DNA from: an uncultured Thermomicrobia bacterium
GTDB lineage: Bacteria > Chloroflexota > Chloroflexia > Thermomicrobiales > JALYUS01
Length of the DNA stretch: 64,000 nucleotides
Assembly: GCA_937968015.1 (NCBI GenBank)
Contig: CALBSO010000146.1
Location: 71,945 to 135,944, forward strand
Reading direction: 5' to 3'
Shown here: one piece after another, positions 1 through 7,564 of the stretch
Layout: each line of letters opens with the position of its first letter
Position numbering within the stretch: the stretch's first letter is position 1
Notes under the pieces: generated by a model
Databases searched by the model: none
Told to the model about the DNA's origin: nothing
Seen by the model: only the letters and a program-made list of their open reading frames with translations
Program-made: the position numbers and the translations under genes

Positions 1-522
1 GCGAAGGCGGAGGGCCTCGCCAAGTTCGATATCGGCGCCTTCCCAACGCCGCAACCGGACGCGGAGACCTTCGGCGCGGATGTGGCGGCGAATGCCGGCA
101 AGATCGCGGACGACGGTGAGCGCGGCATCACCTATGGCATCCCGATCGCCGACCTGCGCGATAAGGGCAAGGACGCGATGGGGCAGGCAATCGCCGTTGA
201 CTACATGCAATGGATGACGCAGCCGAAGATTCAGGCGGAGTACGTCAAGCCATCGTACAACCTGCCGGCGAACCAGAATGTCAAACTGGAGGATCCGCGC
301 TTCGCGATCTTCCAGCAGAACCCGGAGCAAATCTTCTACCGCCATCTGATGTACTTCAATCCGGTCAGCCAGGAGGACCGGCCGCAATGGGGCCAGAACT
401 TCCAGGCGTATCTCAACAATCAGCTCAGCCTCGACGATTTTCTCAAGAAGGGTGAGCAGCAACTGATTGACCAGGCGCAGCTCTCAGCCCGTCAGGCAAA
501 ATTAGACGTTAAGTGCGGCTGA
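1..522 (+). CDS. ABC transporter extracellular sugar-binding protein, C-terminal part (5' end outside window)
   Basis: The reading frame is open from the first base, so the gene starts before the window; 173 residues are visible, ending in TGA. The text resembles the C-terminal lobe of family 1 extracellular solute-binding proteins: a stretch around YMQWMTQPKIQAEY, then SYNLPANQNV, as in carbohydrate ABC receptors where the last helices close the binding cleft. Its job would be to capture a sugar outside the membrane and deliver it to an ABC permease. A terminator hairpin follows, so it is the last gene of its operon. The substrate cannot be told. It differs from the complete binding protein at 31725-33239. 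Confidence 0.7.
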   Translation, partial: AKAEGLAKFDIGAFPTPQPDAETFGADVAANAGKIADDGERGITYGIPIADLRDKGKDAMGQAIAVDYMQWMTQPKIQAEYVKPSYNLPANQNVKLEDPRFAIFQQNPEQIFYRHLMYFNPVSQEDRPQWGQNFQAYLNNQLSLDDFLKKGEQQLIDQAQLSARQAKLDVKCG

Positions 523-544
523 ACTGGTCGGCAGTCGGCAGTCG

Positions 545-568
545 GGGCACCCACGCGGGTGCCCTTTC
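545..568 (+). terminator. Rho-independent terminator after the partial sugar-binding protein
   Basis: Stem GGGCACCC / GGGTGCCC (8 bp, loop ACGC) followed by TTTCTC, 22 bases after the stop codon. The T tract is short, so strength is uncertain. Confidence 0.6.
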
Positions 569-599
569 TCATCGCAGGTGGGAATGCCCGCAGGACAGC

Positions 600-932
600 C
601 TATCCGGTGGCCTGCGAGCGCCGCGGGGGCGCGAAGAAAACGAGGATGGTCAGGTCCTCCGTGATCGTGTGGAAGCGATGCTCCACACCCGCCGCGACGA
701 AGACGATGCTGCCCGCCCGCACCGCGCGCTCCTCATCCGCGACCTTGATGTGCCCGCTCCCGCTGATGATGGCATAGACCTCGTCTTCGGTGTGCGGCTG
801 TTGCGGGTCGCGCACCCCGGCGCGCAGGATATACAGTCCGGTGCTGAGTGACGACTCCCGCAGGAACTCGTGATAGAGCGCGCCCGCCTTCGCATGTGCG
901 GCGAGCAACTCGGCAAGATCGTATGCCTGCAT
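600..932 (-). CDS. Small cupin-domain protein
   Basis: 110 residues, a single cupin barrel. Motif 1 is seen as PHTEDEVYAIISG (metal-ligand His and Glu), motif 2 as GSIVFVAAGVEHRFH. This size fits the small stand-alone cupins that bind a metal and act as dioxygenases, isomerases or sensors; the substrate is unknown. The ATG at 932 follows GAGGAGG with 7 nt spacing. It lies 14 nt downstream of the AhpD-like gene on the same strand and is probably cotranscribed with it and with the SIS gene upstream, suggesting a small sugar or redox operon. Confidence 0.75.
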   Translation of the reverse strand: MQAYDLAELLAAHAKAGALYHEFLRESSLSTGLYILRAGVRDPQQPHTEDEVYAIISGSGHIKVADEERAVRAGSIVFVAAGVEHRFHTITEDLTILVFFAPPRRSQATG

Positions 933-946
933 CGGGAACCCTCCTC

Positions 947-1513
947 TTACGTCTCCGCTTCCCCATGCCCCTGGATCGGGCAGTAGAGACTGTTCGGCTC
1001 GATCTGGAAGACACGATTGAAGCGGGCGCGGAAGTTCTCCAGCGCGGCGGTCGCGGCTAATTCGACCAGTTGCGGCTCATCGTAGTGGCTCCGCAGACGC
1101 GCGAAGAGCGCGTCGGGCACATCCACCGAGGCCGCAGTCATCGTCTCGGCCAGTTCGAGTGCGGCACGCTCGGCGTCGGTGAAGAGGGGATTGGTGCGGA
1201 ATGCAGGGAGGGCGGCGATCTTCTCATCGGCGATACCCGCGTTACTGCCACCGGCAGCATTGATGTCCACTCAGAACGGGCAGCCAACGAGCATCGCCAC
1301 CCGCACGCAGACGAGCGCCCGCAGCCCGGCTGGGAGCGCCGCCTCCTTCGCGACCGACCGGCTCAGCCCCCGTGCCGCCGCAAGGATCGGCGGGCGATAG
1401 GCGAAGACGCGTGTCGGATTCAGCACAATGCCGAAGACGTCTTCGTCCTGATCGAAGAACGGCTGCGCGTCGGGACGGGCCTCCTCACGATCAAGCGGCT
1501 TGATCCGGCTCAT
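947..1513 (-). CDS. AhpD-like/carboxymuconolactone decarboxylase family protein with in-frame TGA (probable selenoprotein)
   Basis: Two open frames abut in the same phase: 80 codons from ATG 1513, one TGA at 1273-1271, then 107 codons to 947. Together they make a 188-residue CMD/AhpD-like protein. The TGA falls at the second cysteine of the family's CxxC centre (LVGC-P-F-TGA-VDIN), giving C78-P-F-U81. Both sides keep family-like text (RALVCVRVAMLVGCPF before, DEKIAALPAFR and ALENFRARFNR after) without other damage. A hairpin of 7 bp with loop GGT starts 11 nt past the TGA. AhpD-type proteins reduce peroxiredoxins through this dithiol; a CxxU version would be a selenoenzyme. The alternative is a nonsense pseudogene. 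AAAGGAG lies 10 nt before the ATG. Confidence 0.75.
1243..1259 (-). promoter_or_regulatory. SECIS-like hairpin downstream of the in-frame TGA in the AhpD-like gene
   Basis: On the minus strand the RNA folds as TGCTGCC, loop GGT, GGCAGTA (7 bp, one G-U pair). The loop begins 18 nt after the TGA and starts with G, which fits the published bacterial SECIS consensus (apical loop 16-37 nt from UGA, G among its first two bases). The inner stem CTGCC/GGCAG and the GGT are shared with the element at 11098-11112. Confidence 0.6.
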
Positions 1514-1566
1514 GACTGCATTGCTCCTTTCACAGACAAGGTGAAAACGATCAGTTGGTTTGCCTC

Positions 1567-2643
1567 TCAGAGCCGCAGGCTGCTGAAAGCGGTGAGGTAG
1601 CGCGGGTCGTCGCGGCGGAAGGTGTCGGGGTTCGTGCCCTTCGCCAGCGCGAGATAATACGCGAGCAACTGCACGGGCACGACGGCGAGCAAGGGCGAAA
1701 GCGGCTCCGGCAGATCGGGCAGCGGGAAGCGCGATGCGTCCGGTATGCTCTCGATGGCGTGACCGACGATCCAGATCGGCGCGCCGATCAGCCGGAGGGC
1801 ATTACAGACCTGCCCGAGACGCGCTATCCCCGGCCCCGCAGCCGCGATCGCGACGATCTGATCGTCCGGGTTGACCGTCACCATCGGGCCATGCAGGAAC
1901 TGCTCGACACTCATGCCGTCAATCGTCACGTAGGCCGTCTCGCGCGCCTTGAGTGACGCCTCGGTGGCAGTCAGCGCGTTCGGCCCCGCACCGATGCAGA
2001 AGACGCGGCAATTCGCCGTGAAGATCGCGCGTGCGACCGCTTCGATCTCGCCTTCGCGCTGAAGAACACCTTCCACCTGCTCCGGTAACAGCGCGAGTGC
2101 ATCGCGCCAGCCTCGCACCGCCGACGCACCATGCCGCTCACCGAGCGCGGTCGCGACCTGTGCCAGCACGGTCAATGCGCCGAGATGGCTCGCCGTGTAC
2201 GCCGCCGACGTTTCCCGTGCAACGGTGCGCAGCACGAGGGCGGGGCCATCCCCGCTCATCTTCGAATCGCGCCCGCTGATGCCGATGCAGAGCGCCCCGG
2301 CCGCACTCGCCAACTCGACCGCCCGCGCTGAATACTGCTTCGTCCCCGTATGCGCCATGACAATCACCGCGTCGCCACGATGTAGGCTGTAGGGATAGGT
2401 AGCGAATTCATACGAGTCTACCGCGCGGGCATCCGCCCCGGCAGTGCGTAGCAGGTACGCGCCGATCTGGGCGGCATGGAAACTCGTGCCGATGCCGACG
2501 ACAAAGATGCGTGCCGCGCCCGCCAGCAACCCCGCCCCCTCATTCGCGTCCTCCCACCCCTCGGCGAGGAGCATGGCAACATCCGCCGGTTGCCGGTGCA
2601 TCGTCGTGTACATCGCGTACGGTTCCGTTCGTCCTTCGTCCAT
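1567..2643 (-). CDS. SIS-domain sugar isomerase (GlmS isomerase-like/AgaS-like)
   Basis: 358 residues from ATG 2643, which follows GGAAGGG with 8 nt spacing; an upstream in-frame start at 2673 lacks such a site. Two SIS (sugar isomerase) domains are visible: the first with FVVGIGTSFHAAQIGAYLL and the phosphosugar-binding AHTGTKQYSARAVELA, the second around FCIGAGPNALTATEASLKARE. It resembles the isomerase half of glucosamine-6-phosphate synthase without its N-terminal glutaminase Cys domain, so it probably isomerises or deaminates an amino-sugar phosphate. It lies 53 nt upstream of the AhpD-like gene on the same strand. Confidence 0.8.
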   Translation of the reverse strand: MDEGRTEPYAMYTTMHRQPADVAMLLAEGWEDANEGAGLLAGAARIFVVGIGTSFHAAQIGAYLLRTAGADARAVDSYEFATYPYSLHRGDAVIVMAHTGTKQYSARAVELASAAGALCIGISGRDSKMSGDGPALVLRTVARETSAAYTASHLGALTVLAQVATALGERHGASAVRGWRDALALLPEQVEGVLQREGEIEAVARAIFTANCRVFCIGAGPNALTATEASLKARETAYVTIDGMSVEQFLHGPMVTVNPDDQIVAIAAAGPGIARLGQVCNALRLIGAPIWIVGHAIESIPDASRFPLPDLPEPLSPLLAVVPVQLLAYYLALAKGTNPDTFRRDDPRYLTAFSSLRL

Positions 2644-2770
2644 ACTATGTACCCTTCCACATGAAGAAGACACCGATATGGATAGTACCGGGCGGATGGC
2701 TCTTCGGAAAGAGCCAATTGGCGCCGGGAACGCGGGGCCAATCGTGCGGGGAACCTAACCCCCCGGCCTT

Positions 2771-3640
2771 CTAGCATTCCACGTCCTTGCCCTCGGAGCC
2801 GAAGATGGCGAGGCGGGCTTCCTGCGAGGTCCAGATGGCATTGCGGCCAGTGTAGTGGAACTGGACGGCGCGGCGGCGCTGATTCGTGCGGTTCGCCGGG
2901 GTGCCGTGATGGATCAGGCCATCGAAAAGCAGCACGCCGCCCGGTGCGAGCGGCGCCATCACATCGCGGGCGGTCCGCACCTGATCGTCACAAATTTGCC
3001 AGTCCCGCCGGGCGAAATGGACGACCGGGCCTTCGGTGTGCGAGCCGGGGATGAGATGCATGCAACCGTTCTCCGGCGTCGCGGGATCGAGCGCGATCCA
3101 GATACCGACAACCGGATTGCGAATATCCATATCGAAGAATGCCTTGTCCTGATGCCACGGCTTCTCGCGCCCGCCGCCCGGCGGCTTGAGGAGCGCCATG
3201 TCCTGGAACTTCATCGGCTCGTCGTTGACAATTCTGCGAATGATCGCCATCAGCGCCGGATGATTTGCGATCGCGTCCAGGCGCGCGTCATACGGTGTGA
3301 AGGCCATCAGTTTGCGGACGTAATCCTGCTTCTCTTCACGCGAAATTGCATCGAGTCGGTCTCGTGCCCACGCCTCGAACTGAATACCGTCGAACTCCGG
3401 CACTTTGCCGTCAATCAGGTCGAGGAGGCCCTCCAGTGCGTCGGCAGTCTCCTGCGGCGTGAAGGCATGATGGATGACGAGATAACCCTGCGCGCGGAAG
3501 CGGTCGAGGGCTTCGTCCGTCACACCCGCGAATCCCTCGACGCCCTCAGCGACGGTGTCGAAGCGGTAGAGATCGGCGGGATACTCCTCCACCTTGCCGT
3601 CGTCGAACTTCGCGACGTTGTGAATATGATCCACGACCAT
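2771..3640 (-). CDS. Phytanoyl-CoA dioxygenase (PhyH) family oxygenase
   Basis: 289 residues. The Fe(II)/2-oxoglutarate oxygenase facial triad is seen as H-x-D in PWHQDKAFFDM and a distal His in LIHHGTPANRT, whose later NQRRRA arginines would hold 2-oxoglutarate. MHLIPGSHTEGP is the typical PhyH beta-strand text. Such enzymes hydroxylate varied small molecules; the substrate here is unknown. Start at ATG 3640, with AGGAAGCGGGG upstream. It is followed on the same strand, after 127 nt, by the SIS gene, so a sugar-linked role is possible but not shown. Confidence 0.85.
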   Translation of the reverse strand: MVVDHIHNVAKFDDGKVEEYPADLYRFDTVAEGVEGFAGVTDEALDRFRAQGYLVIHHAFTPQETADALEGLLDLIDGKVPEFDGIQFEAWARDRLDAISREEKQDYVRKLMAFTPYDARLDAIANHPALMAIIRRIVNDEPMKFQDMALLKPPGGGREKPWHQDKAFFDMDIRNPVVGIWIALDPATPENGCMHLIPGSHTEGPVVHFARRDWQICDDQVRTARDVMAPLAPGGVLLFDGLIHHGTPANRTNQRRRAVQFHYTGRNAIWTSQEARLAIFGSEGKDVEC

Positions 3641-3790
3641 CGGCGCTCATCCCCGCTTCCTGTTTCTCCTCCAACGCGACCGACGATACGGCTGTTATCG
3701 CATAATTCGCGGTGCGTCGCCAATTGCCATCGGCGCGCCGGCGCGGTACGGTATACGCATTGACCCAAGGCAATTGAGAGGAGCAGCGCG

Positions 3791-4150
3791 ATGGATGAAG
3801 GCATCCCGATCCAGTTCATCCCGCCGGAAGCGCTCGAAGGGACACAGGGCGTCGTCTGGCTGGCGCGGGACGGGCGGCGCACGACGACGCAAATCGCGAC
3901 CAACGTCCGCTACACCCTGCGGATGACGCCGAACCGCAAGAACATGCTCGGTCAGAGCGTCATCCTGCCGCCGTCGTGGCATGGCACGCTGGAAGTGGCG
4001 CGGAAGGATTCGTTCCTCCAGCCGAATACCGAGATCGTCCTCGTAATGGACGACGGGCGGCAAGTCTCCGGCTACATCCGCCGCCTCAGAGGCATGCGCA
4101 CCCAGCGCGCCGACGTGACGATCAACGGCTGGCTGGAAGAGTGGGTATGA
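3791..4150 (+). CDS. Hypothetical protein, 119 aa
   Basis: Not recognised. Soluble, beta-rich text with no signal peptide, membrane segment or known motif: it starts MDEGIPIQFIPPEALEGTQG, then TLRMTPNRKNMLGQSVILPP and VLVMDDGRQVSGYIRRLRG. The gene is supported by a good ribosome site (GAGAGGAG 6 nt before ATG 3791), normal codon usage and isolation between two minus-strand genes. The repeated short strands and the GRQVSGYI segment could form a small barrel, but that is a guess. Confidence 0.6.
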   Translation: MDEGIPIQFIPPEALEGTQGVVWLARDGRRTTTQIATNVRYTLRMTPNRKNMLGQSVILPPSWHGTLEVARKDSFLQPNTEIVLVMDDGRQVSGYIRRLRGMRTQRADVTINGWLEEWV

Positions 4151-4224
4151 CGAGCGAAGGGCTGAGGACCGAGCATCTCCCTCCTCTCCACCGCCCATCT
4201 GTTTCGACGCCGACAGCGCTCGCC

Positions 4225-4770
4225 TCAATCCGCCCGCGATTCCATACTGCTGATGATCTCGGCGATCTGTTGCCGATGATGGTCCATGTGCCAGCGCAAG
4301 AATTCAAGCCGCTGGTGGGCATCGAGCGGGCCGGAGATGACATGTGGCGCGACGACCGCGCGCAAGTCAAGGCCGTCCAGCGCCCGACCGAGCGCGTCGA
4401 GCACCGGTTGACAGGCAGCAAATGACGCAACCCAATATGCCAATGGGCCGTTCATCTGTGGGATTGCGTTCGCGGGGGCATCCTCCCGCTCGCGCCAGGT
4501 CGTTGCGATGATCTCCTCGATGGGGCGTCCGCGATGCACCGCCTCCCCCTGCCAGGTCGGCTTCGCTCGCCGGATACCTTCCGCCGCTTGCCAGATGCGG
4601 ACGATCCCACCGTGCTCCGCAAGAACGAGATGTTCAATGACTTGCGCCACTGACCACTCACCCACTGCGGGCTTCCAGATTGCCTGATCCTCGGTGAGAC
4701 CTTCGACTGCCGTAATAACGTGCTGTCGCGCTACCGCAGCATCCGCGATCAGTTTGCGTATCTCTGCCAT
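4225..4770 (-). CDS. DinB-like four-helix-bundle protein
   Basis: 181 residues. The DinB_2 pattern is visible: an N-terminal helix, then WKPAVGEWSVAQVIEHLVLAE (first metal His) and the C-terminal HMDHHRQQIAEI with the paired metal-binding histidines. Families of this fold are metal-dependent thiol transferases (mycothiol or bacillithiol) or proteins of unknown function. ATG 4770 follows GGGAGGGC. No operon partner: the next gene on this strand is 180 nt away. Confidence 0.8.
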   Translation of the reverse strand: MAEIRKLIADAAVARQHVITAVEGLTEDQAIWKPAVGEWSVAQVIEHLVLAEHGGIVRIWQAAEGIRRAKPTWQGEAVHRGRPIEEIIATTWREREDAPANAIPQMNGPLAYWVASFAACQPVLDALGRALDGLDLRAVVAPHVISGPLDAHQRLEFLRWHMDHHRQQIAEIISSMESRAD

Positions 4771-4814
4771 GACGCTTGCCCTCCCTGATTATCGGTTACG
4801 CTATCACACCTGTC

Positions 4815-4886
4815 TCCCGTAGTGCCGCTCGCACAATGCAGCGTCAATGCCGAAGCGCGCCCTGCACAAGCCTCCGCATACGGTGA
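4815..4886 (-). pseudogene. Relic of an arylamine N-acetyltransferase 3' end
   Basis: About 70 bases here repeat, at roughly 80% identity by eye, the 3' end of the NAT gene at 5400-5470, in the same orientation. The shared run GCGTCAATGCCGAAGCGCGC (16 and 20 nt blocks in both) encodes ARFGIDAA on the minus strand in both copies. Everything upstream is absent, so this is the tail of a lost paralogue or of a tandem duplication. The hicAB pair lies between the relic and the intact gene. Confidence 0.6.
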
Positions 4887-4952
4887 TCGCAGGGCGACGG
4901 AGAGGGAGGGGAAGGGGGGGGAGGGGAACCGTGTGGCGGGCCGGGGTGAGGG

Positions 4953-5180
4953 TTAAGCGGCAACAGGAATATTCACGTCCACCGTGATCGCGCGGCTTGT
5001 GGCTGGAGGGATGGGATCGCCCGCATCCGCCATGCCTTCCAGATGGAAGGGGATCGCTTCGCGGATCAATTGCTCGACCTCTTCGCGCGTATCGGCTGCG
5101 GCGATGCAGCCGGGCAAGTCGGGGGCGTATGCCCCGTATCCGGTTGCATCGTCGCCTTCGATGATTACGACGTACTGCAT
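4953..5180 (-). CDS. hicB: HicB-family antitoxin
   Basis: 75 residues: the partial RNase H-like fold of HicB, with YVVIIEGDDATGYGAYAPDLPGC and then TREEVEQLIREAIPFHLEGM. No DNA-binding C-terminal domain is seen, as in the short HicB type. HicB binds and neutralises the HicA mRNA interferase. GGAGGAAGCC directly precedes ATG 5180. It lies 10 nt downstream of the HicA-like ORF, the usual toxin-then-antitoxin order. Confidence 0.85.
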   Translation of the reverse strand: MQYVVIIEGDDATGYGAYAPDLPGCIAAADTREEVEQLIREAIPFHLEGMADAGDPIPPATSRAITVDVNIPVAA

Positions 5181-5190
5181 GGCTTCCTCC

Positions 5191-5349
5191 CTATTTCCAA
5201 CCCGCTTTTTGGGCGATGCTGCTGTAGATGCCGGGCTTCATGTCGGCGGACGGCTTGCCCGCGACAGTGACGACGTTCGGATTCCCGGCCTTACGATACT
5301 GCCGATGGCTGCCCTTCTGCCGGACGATTTTCCAATCTTCATCCCGCAT
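5191..5349 (-). CDS. hicA: HicA-like toxin, short (52 aa), probably N-terminally truncated
   Basis: Translation of the minus strand from ATG 5349 gives a 52-residue protein with the HicA core: DWKIVRQKGSHRQYRK, with the catalytic His after GS, then NVVTVAGKPSADMKPG and IYSSIAQKAGW. HicA is an mRNA interferase with a double-stranded-RNA-binding fold. Family members are usually about 60 residues and begin with a helix (SRELIKLLExxGW) that is missing here; a TAA lies two codons upstream in frame. Either the toxin has lost its first helix or it starts in another frame after a small indel. Confidence 0.65.
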   Translation of the reverse strand: MRDEDWKIVRQKGSHRQYRKAGNPNVVTVAGKPSADMKPGIYSSIAQKAGWK

Positions 5350-5382
5350 TCCTTAGTCTACCATCCCCAATCATCCCCTGCA

Positions 5383-6204
5383 TTACTCCACTCCCGTCAC
5401 CCGCAGTGCCGTCCGCACAATCGCCGCGTCAATGCCGAAGCGCGCTGCGACGGCCTCCGCGTAGTCATCCGCGAGCGGTTGATCGGCGCGTCCGCCGTAG
5501 ACGAATGACTCCATCAGCGGCGGGACGATACCGTTGAAGCGCCAGATTTCGTCACCGATCACCTTCGTCACGATCGCACGGTCATTGAAGTAGCCGGTCG
5601 GCTCGTAGTCGGCGGTCGTCGCGGCGCGATAGGTGGCATCGGGGATCGGTCGGTCGAAGAGCGTGAAGCAGTTCGGGTGCGGGTGCGGGGCACGCTCGAC
5701 CTGATAGCGGCCCGGCCCATCCGGGCGCACCCCGTAGGTGTGAAATGGCGTACGGCGCGGTTCGGCAGATTCCGGGCCGAACGACAGCGGCAAATAGATC
5801 GGCATCCCGACATCCACGAGCCACTGCTGTCCGTCGAGCAGGGTGACAATCGCGGTATGGCAACCCACCTCCTCGCCCATATTGTTGATTGTCAGATAGC
5901 CGTCATATCCGAGGGCGCGCAAGAGGCTGAAGAAGGCGTAGTTGCTCTCGAAGCATGTGCCGCCCGTGCCCTGTCGGAACGTCTGCCGCCAGAATTCCTC
6001 CGGCCAACGGGGGCAATCGGCGATCTTCGCCGTCTCTGCCCGCTTCGCGATACGGGACGCGCTCTCCCACGGCACGACGCGCGTGTACGCCGTGACAAGA
6101 TCATCGAGCAGGACGAGGGAGGGCGCGGCGCGCGCGACGCCGAGATGCGCCAGCACGTCCCGCGTCAGCGCGGCATCAAGCGGCGGGGTCGTCATTGGGT
6201 GCAT
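5383..6204 (-). CDS. nat: Arylamine N-acetyltransferase
   Basis: 273 residues from ATG 6204 (MHPMTTPP; ATG 6195 is also possible). The NAT cysteine-protease-like triad is complete: Cys84 in GTGGTCFESN, His116 in GCHTAIV and Asp131 in WLVDVGMP. NATs move acetyl from acetyl-CoA to arylamines, hydrazines or, in biosynthetic versions, amide-forming substrates. The gene starts 26 nt after the MFS gene stops on the same strand and is probably cotranscribed with it, which could pair modification with export of an aromatic amine. A decayed copy of its 3' end lies at 4815-4886. Confidence 0.9.
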   Translation of the reverse strand: MHPMTTPPLDAALTRDVLAHLGVARAAPSLVLLDDLVTAYTRVVPWESASRIAKRAETAKIADCPRWPEEFWRQTFRQGTGGTCFESNYAFFSLLRALGYDGYLTINNMGEEVGCHTAIVTLLDGQQWLVDVGMPIYLPLSFGPESAEPRRTPFHTYGVRPDGPGRYQVERAPHPHPNCFTLFDRPIPDATYRAATTADYEPTGYFNDRAIVTKVIGDEIWRFNGIVPPLMESFVYGGRADQPLADDYAEAVAARFGIDAAIVRTALRVTGVE

Positions 6205-6229
6205 CAACTCCTGTTCACTCCTGACGCGG

Positions 6230-7483
6230 CTATGCGGCATACACCTGTTCCTCGGGCAGCGCAGGCTGCTCGCGTAATGCCCGCACAGGTGAACAGAGCG
6301 GCCAAAGGAAGGCGAGCAGCATCCCCGCTGCCCCGATAAACAGCGTCAGGCGCAGGCCAAAGACCGCACCGAGCGTGCCGCCCGCCAGCGCGCCAATAGG
6401 CAGGCCACCCCAGACGAGGAACCGGCTCGTGGCGGTGACCCGGCCCATCAGATGGTCCGGTGTTACCGATTGTCGCAGCGTCCGGGTATTGATGTTGAAC
6501 ACCACCCCACCAAAGCCGCTGATGAATGACGAGATGATCAGGACGGGAACCGCCATGACCGATGGGCCATGCACCAACGGAATGAGCATCTTCCCGCACG
6601 CCATCGCAACCGCACCCGCGATGATCGTCGGTCCCGGCCCGAGGCGGCGGGTGATGCCCCCGGCGAACACCGCACCGACAACCAGCCCGACGCTGCCGAC
6701 TGTGAAGATCGCGCCCAGCACACCCGGCTGGATGCCGAGCGTTCGCGTCGCATAGAGCACATAGATCGCCCCCATCATGCTCCAAAATAGATTGATCGCC
6801 GCTGTGCAGGCGATCACCGGGCGCAACAGCGGCTGGTGGGAGACGATGCGCAACCCCTCACCGATCTCGCGCCAGACGGATGCGCGATGAGCGCGCGGCG
6901 CGAGCACGGGTTCCGGCGTGCGAATACTCCACAGAAAAAGCGCGGACACAAGGAAGGAGAGTGCATCGGCGAAGATCGCGACCGGCGCGGTCACGAGTTG
7001 GGCGAGCACGCCGGCAACCCCCGGCCCCGCGACCTGCGCCGCCGAGCGCGTCGTTTCCAATTTGCCGTTGCCGTCAGTGAGTTGCGTGCGTGCGACCAGC
7101 GTCGGCAGGAAGGCTTCGTACGCAATCTCAAAGAAAATCGTCAGGACGCCGACGAGGAAGGCGATGTCGTACAAGTACTCGATCCGCAGTAGATCGGCGA
7201 GCGCGAGCGCGGGGATGAGCATGAGCAGTGCGAACCGCCCGAGGTCTGTCACAATAAGGATCGGTCGGCGGCGCACCCGGTCGACGAGAACGCCCGTAAA
7301 CAGCCCTATGAGCAGATATGGCGCGGTCCCGGCGGCGGAAAGGAGACCCATCTGGGCGACGGAGGCATGGAGCGTCAGCGCGGCAGTGAGTGGTAGGGCA
7401 AGCATCGTAATCTGCGAGCCGAACTGCGAGACCGTCTGCCCGGCCCACAGTTTAAGGAAGTCTGTATGCCGCCAGAGGCTCAA
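6230..7483 (-). CDS. MFS transporter (MFS_3/enterobactin-exporter-like)
   Basis: 417 residues, about 12 hydrophobic segments. The N-terminal FLKLWAGQTVSQFGSQITMLALPL and the cytoplasmic loop DRVRRRPILIVTDLGR are typical of the MFS_3 group (EntS, macrolide efflux MefA relatives). The start codon appears to be TTG at 7483 after GGGGGTGAG. It should export a small amphipathic compound by proton antiport. The NAT gene follows 26 nt downstream. Confidence 0.85.
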   Translation of the reverse strand: MSLWRHTDFLKLWAGQTVSQFGSQITMLALPLTAALTLHASVAQMGLLSAAGTAPYLLIGLFTGVLVDRVRRRPILIVTDLGRFALLMLIPALALADLLRIEYLYDIAFLVGVLTIFFEIAYEAFLPTLVARTQLTDGNGKLETTRSAAQVAGPGVAGVLAQLVTAPVAIFADALSFLVSALFLWSIRTPEPVLAPRAHRASVWREIGEGLRIVSHQPLLRPVIACTAAINLFWSMMGAIYVLYATRTLGIQPGVLGAIFTVGSVGLVVGAVFAGGITRRLGPGPTIIAGAVAMACGKMLIPLVHGPSVMAVPVLIISSFISGFGGVVFNINTRTLRQSVTPDHLMGRVTATSRFLVWGGLPIGALAGGTLGAVFGLRLTLFIGAAGMLLAFLWPLCSPVRALREQPALPEEQVYAA

Positions 7484-7564
7484 ATCTCACCCCCCGGCTC
7501 CCTCCCACCCGACCAAAGGGCGCCCGCAAAGGAGAGGGAAACATGATTGCTCAGTCTTCAGTCT

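Noticed and set aside
1271..1273. Global reassignment of TGA as a sense codon
   Set aside because: Many intact genes here end in TGA at the right place (1-522, 14470, 60422), so only the two special cases need recoding.
4895..4945. G-rich tract (GGGAGGGGAAGGGGGGGGAGGGG) as a G-quadruplex regulator
   Set aside because: It lies between the hicB stop and the DinB stop region with no promoter context; sequence skew alone is weak evidence.
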